Assembly: GCA_963565915.1 (NCBI GenBank)
Contig: OY751486.1
Location: 5,642,001-5,706,000, forward strand
Origin: Entoloma clypeatum
Lineage: Eukaryota; Basidiomycota; Agaricomycetes; Agaricales; Entolomataceae
Direction of reading: 5' to 3'
DNA length: 64,000 nucleotides
Both the position numbers and the translations under genes were made by a program. This document shows, piece after piece, positions 35,705-46,198 of the stretch; position 1 is the stretch's first letter; the number at the start of each line of letters is the position of its first letter. A model generated the notes under the pieces. The model did no database searches, had not been told where the DNA came from, and saw only the letters and a program-made list of their open reading frames with translations.

Positions 35705-36571
35705 TTAATCGGACCCTTCGGGAAAATCCTTCTCGTCGGCTTCTAAGATTGTGGTTTCATCATTCTCGGCATCTTCCTCGGACACCTTCCTAACCCTTCC
35801 GGAGTTCTTCTTTGGCTTGCGGCAGTTGCGCGCGATATGGCCTTCTTGGTCACAGTTGAAACACTTGCAACCATCTTTCTTCTTTGGAGCGCTACAGTCT
35901 TTAGCCAGATGACCGAAGCGCTGACAGTTGTAGCAGCGGGCTACTCCTGCTTTGTCGATCTCCATGGCTTTGCCCTGACCACCATAAGTGGTACCCGATC
36001 CGGTGCGCATGTCGCCGCCACCTCGGATGACCAGTGCATGTCCTTCCATCTGTCGCCCCTTGTTTCGGATCTCCTTTGCGTAATCGGTGTACGTCTTGCC
36101 ATCGCTAGCCACTTGTTCAGAGATTCTGCGGTTGACGTTTTTCTCTAGGATGTATTTCCCAGTTTCTTCGCCAAGGTTTGACAGTCCCAAGAGTTCTTCA
36201 AATTCATCCAAAAATTCATCAACAGTGCGTTTCTCTTGTTTCAGGACTTCGAGTCTCGCTTTGGCAGCGACCGACTTGTTGGCGATGGAGAATCGTGTGG
36301 TGATATCATCGGAAAAACCTAGCCAGGTGATGTTCTCATTGTCAGCGGTAAGACCGTCTAACTTGTTACTGGCCCAGTGTCTGCTGGACCCTTCCATCAT
36401 GCGGGATAACACCGCAAGAATCTTCTGATCGTCTGTGAGGCTCTTTTGGAACCTGATGTATAGTTTGGTGGCTTTCCACCACTTGTTGAAGGTGTATCTG
36501 TCCTTGAACATCCCAGGATCCTTGATGATCTTGGATGTATCCATTGTTTGTACAGCCGGAGCTTCTGCCAT
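35705..36571 (-). CDS. Gag of A(-)
   Basis: 288-residue frame from the ATG at 36571 (context AAACATGG). It has a capsid-like helical region (FKDRYTFNKWWKATKLYIRF, then WLGFSDDITTRFS) and two CCHC knuckles (CYNCQRFGHLAKDC, CFNCDQEGHIARNC). Intact and the same as in A(+). Confidence 0.85.
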   Translation of the reverse strand: MAEAPAVQTMDTSKIIKDPGMFKDRYTFNKWWKATKLYIRFQKSLTDDQKILAVLSRMMEGSSRHWASNKLDGLTADNENITWLGFSDDITTRFSIANKSVAAKARLEVLKQEKRTVDEFLDEFEELLGLSNLGEETGKYILEKNVNRRISEQVASDGKTYTDYAKEIRNKGRQMEGHALVIRGGGDMRTGSGTTYGGQGKAMEIDKAGVARCYNCQRFGHLAKDCSAPKKKDGCKCFNCDQEGHIARNCRKPKKNSGRVRKVSEEDAENDETTILEADEKDFPEGSD

Positions 36572-37362
36572 GTTTAGAGTCTGCGGAGGAGAAGAGGAGT
36601 CGGGTTGTTGGGATGAAGATGGGGTTCGGGATACAGGTAAGGATTGAAAATGAGTCCCTGTTCTAGGCGTCTGTTCGATATCTGACTGCGCGGAGTCAAA
36701 AGTAAATTCGTCAGGGGACTCGTCGGCGGAATCGGTGGCAAAACGTTCAGAGTATTTCCTCTGTAAATCTCTAAGGAATCTCTGTTCCTGCACGTCTGTT
36801 GGTCTCGAGAAGGGGTCAAGTCTCTCGTTTCGTGCCCAGCGGTTGTACTCGGTCTGTTGTTCTTCGGTGGTGAAGTTGGCGTAGATCTGCTGCTTCGAGT
36901 AAGACGTGATGATGTGGCTCTGGAACGTCTCAATGTGAGCGTCCTAATCAATCTTCTGATAACAGTTGTCTGGACACCGATAAACTCTCTGATCTCTGTG
37001 ATCCGACCTGTCTGAGGTCCTTCTTGAACGCGAAAGCTTTCGAGTTCGTTCTGTCGGGCGTTGTAATGCGCGATCTGGTGTTGCCGAGCAAGATGGATGC
37101 TCTCTGCTATCTCGCCGTGGGGGCGATGCTCGTCGTTGTCTAGTTCTTCGTCAAGCACCTGCTGTAGGATGCGACGGATCTCCGATTCGATGTACTGCTG
37201 AATAAGTGTAAAATCGATACTGTCTCGAGGACTTAGCTCCTCCTGTCGGGCTTCTGGCGTGCTGAATGGGTTACTGGTGAAGTCTTCAAAGAAGCGCGAC
37301 GTCTTGACTCGTCTGGTAGTTGCTCTCTTCGCTCTGGGCGAACCTAACGAGATTTAGCAACT
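36572..37362 (-). other. Long leader of A(-) with ATG-less open frames
   Basis: About 790 nt between LTR and gag ATG. It holds two overlapping protein-like frames without an ATG (see A(+) leader) and the primer site at 37350-37360. Confidence 0.6.
37350..37360 (-). promoter_or_regulatory. Primer-binding site of A(-)
   Basis: TTGCTAAATCT on the minus strand, two bases after the 5' LTR, same as in A(+). Here neither LTR contains the complementary 11-mer, so this copy cannot self-prime from its own LTR transcript. Confidence 0.8.
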
Positions 37363-37617
37363 TGTTATGCTTAACAAACCGTTCCAAGGTTCGGGCAGAG
37401 TATGCAGGAAAGTGGAAAGGCGAAGAGCAAAGTGAGTCAGACGACTGCGGACTGAGTAATCCCTACTGCGGAGTGCGAGTCTGTGCAGGAGCGAAGTATA
37501 CTAAAGGAGAATAGTAGAGTAAAGGTAAATGAATAAGCGGTCCAATGAGTCAAAGAAATGACGAAGGTACGATGCAAGGGAAAAGTGCGTAACATACAAA
37601 CTGGTAAGTCCGTCACA
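37363..37617 (-). repeat. 5' LTR of A(-), 255 bp
   Basis: Same 133-bp deletion as the 3' LTR. It begins TGTGACGG on the minus strand, one base changed from TGTTACGG. Confidence 0.95.
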
Positions 37618-37674
37618 ATTCCCTGCAACATGGATAATCTTGTGCTTGTCAACAACTGTGAACCTATTTGGCAT
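37618..37674 (-). pseudogene. KDZ transposase, 5' end of exon 1
   Basis: ATG at 37674 opens MPNRFTVVDKHKIIHVAGN. Removing the gypsy element and one ATTCC copy joins this in frame to VHSTPKGPRVKQMTYKASKK at 31280 leftward. The start is supported by this in-frame join and by the divergent gene 156 bp away. Confidence 0.8.
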
Positions 37675-37830
37675 CTTGAGAGGGGTGAAGATCTGGGTGA
37701 TTGACAGGATGGGAAAATAAATATATTGGCTAGCAAATTGGGTCTGATCTTCGGTAAACAACTGTATAAGAAGGGTGAGCCAGGCAATGAGACAAGCCCC
37801 TTCCCCTGACAAGGACAAACCCCCCCACAA

Positions 37831-39699
37831 ATGGCCCGGTTGAACGACCCAATCATTGATGAGGAGAGTGATTCCAGTGACATTGATCATGACGGGACTG
37901 ACAGCTCGCTTGCCGATCAATCGGAGGATAGTGATCAACAGAGCGATGGAGAGGAGGAGCCTGAGGGTCAGGATGTGACAAATGTTCCCCAAGGTGCCCC
38001 AGTCTGGACTGGAGAAGAGTTAGAGGCGGTGGCAGAGCTGAAAGACCGATGGTTCGAAAGTGATTCCGATGGCAGAAAGGGAATTCTTGAGGAAGGTGTC
38101 AGAAGACTGATAGAGCTAGAACCTTGGGATAAAGAAGGCCTCCAGAAGAAGCTTGCAAAATGGCTGAAGCGATGGGTGGGAAAAAGGCTTCAATATGGAC
38201 CTGGAAATCGACACAGCCTTCAGATAGTGGTCGCATATTACAAGGAGGCTGAGATAACCAGAATGGTTGTGGAGAAGCATGGGGTGAGACCTGGAGGGCA
38301 AAAGAGATTCCTTGGATTGTGGAAGAAAGAGTTGAGTGCCCTTCAAAGCCGGCTGCAATCGGAAGCGACCTTGAAGGACAAACAGGAAAAGTTGGAGATT
38401 GCTCGGGATGAGTGGACTTCAAAGGGCCCTCCGAGGCAGAGGAGAAAGCAGTATGTCACCAAGATTTGCTCTTATATTTGCCAGCTGAGCTGGGGGGACA
38501 AGGATGGCAGAGAAGAAGGCTGCAAAAATAGTCATGGAATTTACAAGCTGGATGTATTTCGAACTCGGCGCAAGATGTACGGTTATAGTGGGTTACCGGA
38601 ACACGAATGATGAAGCTTGTGCCAGACAGTGAGTAAACCAGATTTGGTAAAGAACAATCTAACAATGCATATATTATAGTTTTGACTACAATGCCAGTCT
38701 GGGATGTGGCAAGAAAGTGTTCTTGCCAGAATACAAGGATGCTGTCAAGGAATGTGAAGTAGCGTGGAACCAGTATATCAGCAACAACCTCACGGATGAT
38801 GAAACAGCTGCCAATGCCAATGGGGAGAAGAACATCATTCCGATGCGGGGTGGTAAACTGTCAACACACAAGGCTGATATTGTGTTTGACTGGGATGCTC
38901 ACGGAGAGCCTCAGATTCCCGCGGACTGTTTGCAGGCGAAATTGGATGATAAGAAACAGATTGTCAGATGCTTCATGAAGGCACATTATGGTGAGAGCCT
39001 GATTGACTTATAGTGGCCTTTGGAAATGAAGCACTGACATCGGGACAAAGCAATTGCAAAAGGCATCAGATATCCAGGCTCTGGATGCACTCCACCCTGG
39101 GCAAAGCTGATGAACAGCCCAAGATCATTCTTTGATTCGGAATTTCTTCCAGATGGAGTGGAGCTGAAGGAACCAAGTTGAATGATGGTTGAGCCTATTA
39201 ACAGCTGTCTGCAATTGTGGCGGGAGTCGCAGATTGTGGGATGACAAGCATTCCGATTCCACCATACCTGGAGAGAGGCCATGGCCAACTATGTTGAGGC
39301 AATTGCAGGTGATCAGAATATTTGGGATGACACAGCCAAAAGGTCAGAAAAAAAAGGGCAGAGAAAAAAGGGCAAGCAAGAGAGGCCGGTCATGGGCAAG
39401 CAAGGAGAAAGTGGGCAGGAGATGGGGATTCCAAGAACGACAGCTGCTGATACGAGCAGAAGCAGGGAAGATGATATGGATAGGGACAAGAAGAAAAGCA
39501 GGTCTACAATGGGTGACATGAGAACTGGAGGGATTATGATGCAGGGGGGGCTGGCTGAGGTGAGGGCTGTTGAGATGCACAATCACAGCAAGCATGACAG
39601 GGAGCGGGGAGAAGAGGATGAACCAACACACATGGATGTGGGCTTCGGGAGCTCGTCTGATGAGATGGTCCTCCTGAAGGGACATATGAGACTGCATTT
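37831..39699 (+). CDS. Companion gene divergent from the KDZ transposase
   Basis: ATG at 37831 opens MARLNDPIIDEESDSSDIDH, an acidic N-terminus, followed by a predicted helical region (AELKDRWFESDSDGRKGILE). Probable exons: 37831-38450, 38503-38628, 38680 to about 38991, then from about 39077, with GT..AG introns of about 50 nt. Reading across gives EKKAAKIVMEFTSWMYFELG, YRNTNDEACAR, FDYNASLGCGKKVF, PPWAKLMNSPRSFFDSEFLP and VELKEPS, a conserved pattern I know from many uncharacterised Agaricomycete proteins near KDZ elements. In-frame TGA codons near 39180 and 39240 and the truncation by copia C2 at 39700 suggest decay. Basic, low-complexity tail. Function unknown. The shared 156-bp promoter region with the transposase hints at co-expression or a common mobile unit. 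Confidence 0.5.
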
Positions 39700-39988
39700 T
39701 GTTCAAGTTCCACCTGGGCACTAGCCGCAGATGTACTGAGCAACACAGCTACAGTGGAAGTACTCTACTCTACCGTTCTAGTCACTTACTTGGTTGAGAA
39801 GGGTGGGGCTGGTAAGAGCGATGGAGCTGGTTAAGAGTCAAGAGACAACTTGTTGATATTGACAGTTTCCTGGTCTTATATACCGTACTACTGTTTGTAC
39901 CAACCAAACAAGTATGTAATTGAAGATGTCTATGGTCACGTGATATAATCTAATCTAATCTAATCTACGTGATGGAAAAGTTTCAACA
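39700..39988 (-). repeat. 3' LTR of C2 (289 bp)
   Basis: Matches 45179-45482 but lacks about 19 bp (one GGTTGAGGCTGGTAAGAGC-like unit) and has four AATCT units where the other has three. Confidence 0.9.
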
Positions 39989-40057
39989 CCCCCCCATATT
40001 TAGTACATACTTCTAAATACATCTTACTTTTTCCCATATAGGTACTGCTTCTTTGTC

Positions 40058-43000
40058 TAGTTTTTAAGCAATCCAAAGTACGGAATAAACTTGTTGAAGA
40101 GGATTTTTCCCAGATTCTTAGTTAAAAGGTCTGCAGGGTTATTCACTCCTTCGATGAATTCAACCGTAATAATCCCTTTGGATACTTTTTCTCTGACAAA
40201 GTGGAATCACACGTCAATGTGCTTGGACCGTTTCTCAGTTACGGGGTTGGATGTGATGCAGACGGAGCCATTGTTATCTCCGTAGATCGGAACTGATCCG
40301 ATCTGCATTCCAAGTTCGGCAAGCATGCTTCTAAGCCATGTCACTGCGCGACTGCAATCTGATAGCGCCATGTATTCTGCTTCCGTGGAAGAGAGGGCAA
40401 TGGTTTTTTGCGCTGATGAAACCCATGTTACTGCTCCAGATGCCAGCGATATGAAGTAACCAGTGGTGGATTTCCTGGTGTTTTCGTCTGACGCCCAATC
40501 AGAGTCGGTGAAGGCGTAGATTCCTTTCCCAGAATCACCATCATACATGATTGCATAATCTTTTGTTGCCTTCAAATACCTGCAAATATCCCTTGCCACT
40601 TCTAAATGGCATTTGGTAGGGTTTGCGGAAAATTGGGACATTTTGATCACCGCGAAACAAATGTCGGGTCTTGTCCCAATCATTAAGTACAATAGTGATC
40701 CGATGACGGATTGGTACTTGGATCTGAGTTCCGCATTGGGTTCATCTTCGGATTTCATGGGTTTGTAGCCTGTCAGGAGTGGCGTGTGGGTGGCATTGGA
40801 TTCGCTCATCCCCATTCGTGCGAGAATTTTCTCAAGGTAAGGTACTTGATCAATGAAGATTTTCTTCCCACGTTGCCTTATCTGGATTGAGAGAAATTCT
40901 TTCAGTTCCCCATTAGACGCTAGGTGGCCTAGGTCCCTACATTCCCATGTTGTCATAAAGGCCTTCTTTTTCTCTAGCGTGTATTCTCAGTTTGTGCCGA
41001 GAAAAGCAGAGTCATCGACATAAATGATGTTCGGTACTTGTGTGAATGAAAACTCCCGCATCGGAGTGAAGTTGGACAAAACCAAGCTTTTTCATGGAGG
41101 AATTGAGTTCCCTCCACCAGGCTAATGCAGCCTGCTTGAGTCCGTATAGGGCTTTGTATAGTCGGTACATGAAGTGTTCTTTCCCTTTTACTATGTAGCC
41201 CTCAGGCTGTCGCATGTAAATTACCTCACGGAGTCTTCCATAGAGGAAGGCTGATGAGACGTCCAAGAATGTCATGAACCACCCTTCAAGGGCTGTCAAT
41301 GCCAAAATCAACCGGACGGTCTCATACCTCACTACCGGTGAAAAGATCTGATCGAAATCGATCCCTTCTACCTGTGAGAAGCCTTTTGCAACCAGGCGCT
41401 TTCAGACGCCCGTCGGATTTTTCATTGTAAACCCATTTGTTCCTTAGAGCCTTCCTCCCTGCAGGTAGGGGTACTAAATCTGTGATCACCCCGCGGCTTT
41501 TGAGCATGTCTAGCTCTTTTTGTTCTGCCGCATACCAGTCTTCTTTGTTTGGAAGAGGGTATATGTCTTTGTGTGACATTTCGATGATGCCAACTTGGAT
41601 CGAGATTGCCTCCATTAGGAGATCGTTCATCCATGCCGTTTGACCGCCTAATCTACGTCTTTGATCTAATTTTTCAAGATCAGTAGAGGGAGTGTCTTCC
41701 CCATAGATGCTGCCTGGCATTTTCCGAACTCAACGTTCCCTGATCAGTCGATCTGGTACTTGTTCAGGTTCTGGAGTGGGTACTCATGGCTCGTCGTCGG
41801 GCTCACTATGCGGCAAATCATCGTCTGATTCAGGGTGATCCTGTCCAGTAGGAACAGGATCGCGAGGTGTTTTGTTATGACTGTCATTGTCATCATTTCT
41901 GGGGATGAGGTCCTCAAACTCATCAGCCGGTTCTGGGTTTTCCATTTCAGGATGGTTTTCTGGCAAAGGGTCGATGTGGCATCTAGGGTACTTGCTCTCA
42001 TCAAAGATCGCTTTCCCTCCCATGAAAATCGTATTGGTCTCAGGATCCATGAAACGGTATCCTTTGACTCCTGGTTTTGATCCGAGATAAATCATTAATT
42101 GTGATCTGGACTCCAGGGAGTTTTTCTGTTTCTCTTTTGGGATATATACATATGCCTGGCATCCGAAGACTCTGATACTTGACATGTCGGGGATCTCATT
42201 AGTCACCCTGAAGTAAGGGGTTTTCCATTCAAGACGCTGCATGGGGGTTCTGTTGTAGAGGAACGCTGCATGTTCCAAACAGAATTCCCACCACATAGGT
42301 GGTAAACATGCGTTGAAGCACAAGGCCTGAGATTTTTCCCATAGAGTTTGATTGATCCTTTCTGCTCTACCATTCTGCTGATGCTGATATGGGAGCGTGA
42401 TGTCGATCAGAATTCCATGATTGGCAAGTACATCCTTGTATTCATCGAACTCTCCACCTCCATCAACTCGCCACTTTTTAGGGGTAGCAGCGAACTGATT
42501 CTGGATCATCGCAAGAAATTGTCTTAATGCCGTGATGGCATCAGACTTCTTTCTAAGCAAGACGACCCAGACGTGGGATGAAAAGTCGTCCAGAAACGTA
42601 AGGAAATATTTGTATTTATGGTAAGATGCCGTGGATATCTGTTTAAGATCGGAATGGATAAGATCGAAGGTTTCGGTTGCTCTTGTCATCGAATTGGGGT
42701 ATGATTGATTTGGCATTTTCCCTTTGAGGCAACCTGTACAACTTTCCTGTGATTTCTCACATACTAGTGTCTCAGGTACCCCTTTGGTACTGGTGGGAAT
42801 CTTTCGAAGTGCTTGATCGTTCGGGTGACCAAGACGCTTGTGCCATGTTTCGACAGTAATTTCGCTCGAGATCGCATGGATCTGATCGTAGCGTATTTCA
42901 GTGTCTAACCAGTAAATGGTTTGTCCAAGGATGTGGGGCGAAAACTGGATTTTGTTCAGCCCTTTGGAGATGTTGATTTCTCCACGAGTCCCGTCTACTT

Positions 43001-43589
43001 TGTAACCATGGTTAAGAAAGACGCCTAAGGACAATAGGCGTGTGTCCATGCCCGGGATGTAGAATACCGGTCTGAGAAGATGGGTTTTAACTTCCCCATT
43101 TAGGGTGTGCCGTACTGGAACGGCCCCAACTCCGAGTATTTCCAGTTTCTTTCCTTTAGCAGCAGTTTGGACAAATCGCTTGACCGTGAGAGGTCTATAG
43201 TACGCGAAGTCCTTGAACTCATGCGTAAAGTGTAAAGAAGCACCGGAATCTAATATCCATTGTGCGCGTTCTTTTTCCTTACAATGTGTACAAGAGGCGA
43301 AATGTTTAATATATTTTTTATGTAGATCACTGCTAATGTGATCTACGCACTCTGTACTGGTACTGGCTAATATATCATACGTCTGTTGAGAGCTATTATT
43401 AGCATTCCGCAATTGGTAAGGTTTAAGAAAGGGTTTCGACGAACCGTCAAGTTCTATCTCGTCCACAAACTCATCTGGCCCCATCCGTTCTTGGTCTATA
43501 TCCATCATCTTCAGTGATTGGTCTATCGACGGGGCAACGCGACGCTGTTTAGCCGGCCTTTCGTCGATGTCTGGGATGATGGTATCCAA
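40058..43589 (-). pseudogene. Pol of C2: protease, integrase, RT, RNase H
   Basis: The first 601 residues (43589-41784) are open: protease ILDSGASLHF, integrase finger WHKRLGHPND...CTGC, DDE core (HSDLKQIS, RVDGGGEF, QQNGRAERINQ). A TGA at about 41747 follows. RT is then split by frame changes: KWVYNEKSDGRLKA, FLDVSSAFLYGR, LYKALYGLKQAALAW, then IIYVDDSAFLG with the YVDD catalytic motif. RNase H has TDSDWASDENTRKS, STEAEYMALS and GDNNGS, a TGA after SKHIDV (40207), and the tail NNPADLLTKNLGK to a TAG at 40058. The lesions are few, so it is a fairly young but inactive copy. Confidence 0.85.
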
Positions 43590-43613
43590 GATACGAAGGT
43601 TCGACCCAGAGGG

Positions 43614-44828
43614 TCATGCGCCGATTTCTCGGGCGAGCTTTCGCACCTTCTCGTTCTTTTTCCACGCTGTTGGCTTTCCGGAAGGAAGCCCGGTGTACTG
43701 AGAAGGAGGCGGGTTCATGTGTTGCAGGAGTGACTGCATTCTTTCCGACTCAGGCTGCACGGTACTTGTAGTTTTCCTGCGGCCTGTTACAGTGGTAAAA
43801 GCAGGTGCATGACAAGGAGGGAGAGGGCAAGGGGCACGTTGACAAGGAGGAAGGGGACAAGGAGCAGGATGACGAGGTGCTTGCTCAATGGCTGGTGCAA
43901 TAAACTCGACCATTTCCTCAGTGTGGTCGGACTCGTTGTCCGCGTTGTTGGCGTGCTTCTTCTGGTTGCGCCAGCATCCCTTTCCCTTCTTCTTTTCAGA
44001 AGCGGTACTTGGGTTGGTCGAGTTAGGCTGCTCGTCAGTGTTGTTTCACGAGGTACTCGGCGCTGTCTGCTTTTCCCATTTGGGGTCTTGCCCCTTTCGC
44101 TTAGTCCCGGAGATTTTCCGGGCCTGCTCGTTGGACGCCCAAGTAGACCCTATCGCATACTTGCGCCTGTACTCTGAAACGATGCTGTCGGTGACTGCCT
44201 GCCATGTGAAGTTGTCGGCATCATAGACCTGAAAGAGGGCAGTGGAGAGAGACGACCAAGCGTCAGGAATGGCACTTGCCAAGATCATAGCCTGCATCAG
44301 ATCAGGCACAACAAATTTTGAGTCGCTAAGGCGAGCGAAGAGTGATCCAAGGCGCTCAATTTCCGGTACGGGGTCGCAACCTGACAGCTTGAAGGAGGCA
44401 GCAGCTTTGAAGTCGCCAAATATGGTGGCGGGGGAGACCTTCGAATAGGAATCTTTTAATGATGTCCAGGCCTCCTTTGAGGACTTGGCGTCCTTGATAT
44501 GCCTCCTGATTGCCTCGGAGACTTTGAGGCGGATGGAACCCAGGGCCATGTCGTCGTCCCTGATCCAGACCTTTCCTTCCTTGTGGAAGGCGGGTTGGTC
44601 GACGGTGGTGGTGACCACCAGAGGTTGAGTCGCAGACGTTGAGGTGGCGGAGGCAGGGGTGGAGACCGTGACTGTAAAGTCCGCGATGTCGGGGCGCTCA
44701 ATGTTGCCGGATACGATGTGCCAGACTCCTTGATGGAGAAGGTACGACTTCATTTTCTCAGCCCAACTCTGGTAGTCGATGCCGTCGAAGATGGTGATGG
44801 AGTCGAGGGCGGAGCGAGAGGTAGACAT
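43614..44828 (-). pseudogene. Gag of C2 with one TGA
   Basis: ATG at 44828: MSTSRSALDSITIFDGIDYQ, the copia Gag start (F.G.NY..W type). Open to a TGA at 44046-44048, then the same frame continues NNTDEQPNSTNPSTASEKKK to a stop at 43614; TGA fits a CGA-to-TGA change. Pro/Cys repeats (PCPLPPCQRAPCPLPPC) lie near the end. I do not see a normal CCHC knuckle, only KGCWRNQKKHAN where one would be expected. Confidence 0.75.
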
Positions 44829-45166
44829 TTTTTAATGAGTCTAAAAGGAGTTTGTGATGTTTTTTGATATTCAGAGAAAACAAATAAATGATTTCTCATA
44901 ACATATTCCCTTCAGGAATAGCGGTTGTGGGAAAAACCCTTTTTGTCAGAAGTGTATGAGGTACGATCAATGTTTCCACATGATGTGTACTAAGTCAATC
45001 CCCTTAGGGACGCTTCATGACAGGTACTTGTTGTAATGACATTCCCAGGTTCACATGTGAAGAAGTATGACTCAGAACCTAGATCTTTCGATCGGTTCTT
45101 TGCCAACCAGGGTAGAGTGGGCAGGTACTTGCTGTTGCCAGCGTTCCCAAGTCCCTCTGCTATCCG
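44829..45166 (-). other. 5' leader of C2
   Basis: Non-coding stretch between primer site and gag. It contains several GGTACTTG-type words but no recognised gene. Confidence 0.5.
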
Positions 45167-45178
45167 GGGCCCATAACC
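45167..45178 (-). promoter_or_regulatory. Primer-binding site of C2
   Basis: Minus-strand GGTTATGGGCCC directly at the LTR end, identical to C1 and complementary to a Met-tRNA-like anticodon stem-loop. Confidence 0.65.
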
Positions 45179-45482
45179 TGTTGAAGTTCCACCTGGGCGC
45201 TAGCCGCAGATGTACTGAGCAACACAGCTACAGTGGAAGTACTCTACTCTACCGTTCTAGTCACTTACTTGATTGAGAAGGGTGGGGCTGGTGAGAGCGG
45301 TTGAGGCTGGTAAGAGCGATGGAGCTGGTTAAGAGTCAAGAGACAACTTGTTGATATTGACAGTTTCCTGGTCTTATATACTATACTACTGTTTGTACCA
45401 ACCAAATAAGTATGTAATCAAAGATGTGTAAAGGTCACGTGATGTAATCTAATCTAATCTACGTGATGGAAAAGTTTCAACA
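45179..45482 (-). repeat. 5' LTR of C2 (304 bp)
   Basis: Starts TGTTGAAGTTCC and ends AGTTTCAACA, a 7-bp terminal inversion typical of LTR ends. Confidence 0.9.
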
Positions 45483-45798
45483 AGAAGTACCATCGAAGAG
45501 GCAGGATCTGATCCGCTCCAGAAACGCGCCGATGATGTGTTGCGGGACTGGAACTGTACGGTGGTAGACGGATGAGGAGGGACTTGTGCATCATGGAATA
45601 ATGGCACAGCCACAATCAACAAAGGTCATACCCTGATGCTGGACGACCATCGCGAGATCCTTGGCGCACTGGAGGCTGGCCACCTCGCAGTTCCAAGTCT
45701 CGTCCCTCTCAAGGGGGACGAGAGCCCACCGACGACCCAGCCATACATGGAACTTGTCAAGAAAGCAAACATTGAAAGACGGCACGTGGCAGCATTGT
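45483..45798. other. Fragment between C2 and A(+), coding-like
   Basis: The plus strand reads STIEEAGSDPLQKRADDVLR, a TGA, then GHTLMLDDHREILGALEAGH in a coding-like way, but no family is recognised. The right end (GGCACGTGGCAGCATTGT) resembles the upstream region of Crinkler gene 2 (CACGTGGCACCTTTGTTGAGG at about 56009), so this was the original promoter side of Crinkler gene 1 before A(+) inserted. Confidence 0.4.
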
Positions 45799-46185
45799 TG
45801 TTACGGACTTACCGGTTTGTATGTTACGCACTTTTCCCTTGCATCGTACCTTCGTTATTTCTTTGACTCATCAGACCGCTTATTCATTTACCTTTACTCT
45901 ACCATTCTCCTTTAGTATACTTCGCTCCCGCGCTGACTCGCACTCCGCAGTAGGGATTACTCAGTCCGCAGTCGTCTGACTCACTTCGCACTGCCTTCCG
46001 CAGTTACTGACTCATCCGCACTGCCTTCCGCAGCTACTGACTCACTCGCTACCGCTCGTAGCCAGTACTATATAAACCCCATGTACCATAGCTACATTCC
46101 TTAGATTTAGCAATCACTTTGCTCTTCGCCTTTCCACTTCCTGCATACTCTGCCCGAACCTTGGAACGGTTTGTTAAGCATAACA
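45799..46185 (+). repeat. 5' LTR of A(+), 387 bp
   Basis: TGTTACGGACTT...TTAAGCATAACA. Contains a tandem pair of about 30 bp (CGCACTGCCTTCCGCAG...ACTGACTCA) in U3, then TATA, RNA start and R/U5. Confidence 0.95.
46069..46113 (+). promoter_or_regulatory. TATA box and 11-nt self-primer of A
   Basis: TATATAAA (46069-46076) is followed by AGATTTAGCAA (46103-46113), 32 nt after TATAAA, so at the predicted RNA 5' end. The 11-mer is the exact reverse complement of the primer site 46188-46198. Confidence 0.8.
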
Positions 46186-46187
46186 AG

Positions 46188-46198
46188 TTGCTAAATCT
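46188..46198 (+). promoter_or_regulatory. Primer-binding site of A(+), self-priming
   Basis: TTGCTAAATCT starts two bases after the LTR. It pairs with all 11 bases of the predicted RNA 5' end, as in Tf1. I found no match in it to a typical tRNA 3' end (no TGG start). Confidence 0.8.

Larger units (their letters stand above)
31281..37617 (-). mobile_element. Chromovirus A(-): full-length, with shortened LTRs
   Basis: 6337 bp between perfect ATTCC duplications. LTRs are 255 bp (31281-31535 and 37363-37617). The internal region is 5827 bp, exactly the internal length of A(+), and nearly identical in sequence (two residues differ in the leader frame, none seen in Gag, RNase H-integrase or ORF3). 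Both LTRs lack 133 bp present in A(+), including the TATA box and self-primer. The element interrupts the first coding exon of a KDZ transposase. Confidence 0.95.
39700..45482 (-). mobile_element. Copia retrotransposon C2
   Basis: LTRs 39700-39988 and 45179-45482, with ends TGTTGAA...TTCAACA (TGTTCAAG in the left copy). The polypurine tract on the minus strand, TATGGGGGGGTG, adjoins the left LTR. Gag, protease, integrase, RT and RNase H are in copia order. Flanks CATTT (left) and AGAAG (right) do not match, so there is no target duplication. Confidence 0.9.

Noticed and set aside
37437..37992. Minus-strand frames of 148 and 163 codons
   Set aside because: They run through the A(-) LTR and into the companion gene; only the short MPNRFTVV segment at 37674 is real.
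39189..39724. Two overlapping plus-strand frames at the end of the companion gene
   Set aside because: Only one can be the gene's tail; the Lys/Arg-rich alternative has no support, so I did not list it as a gene.
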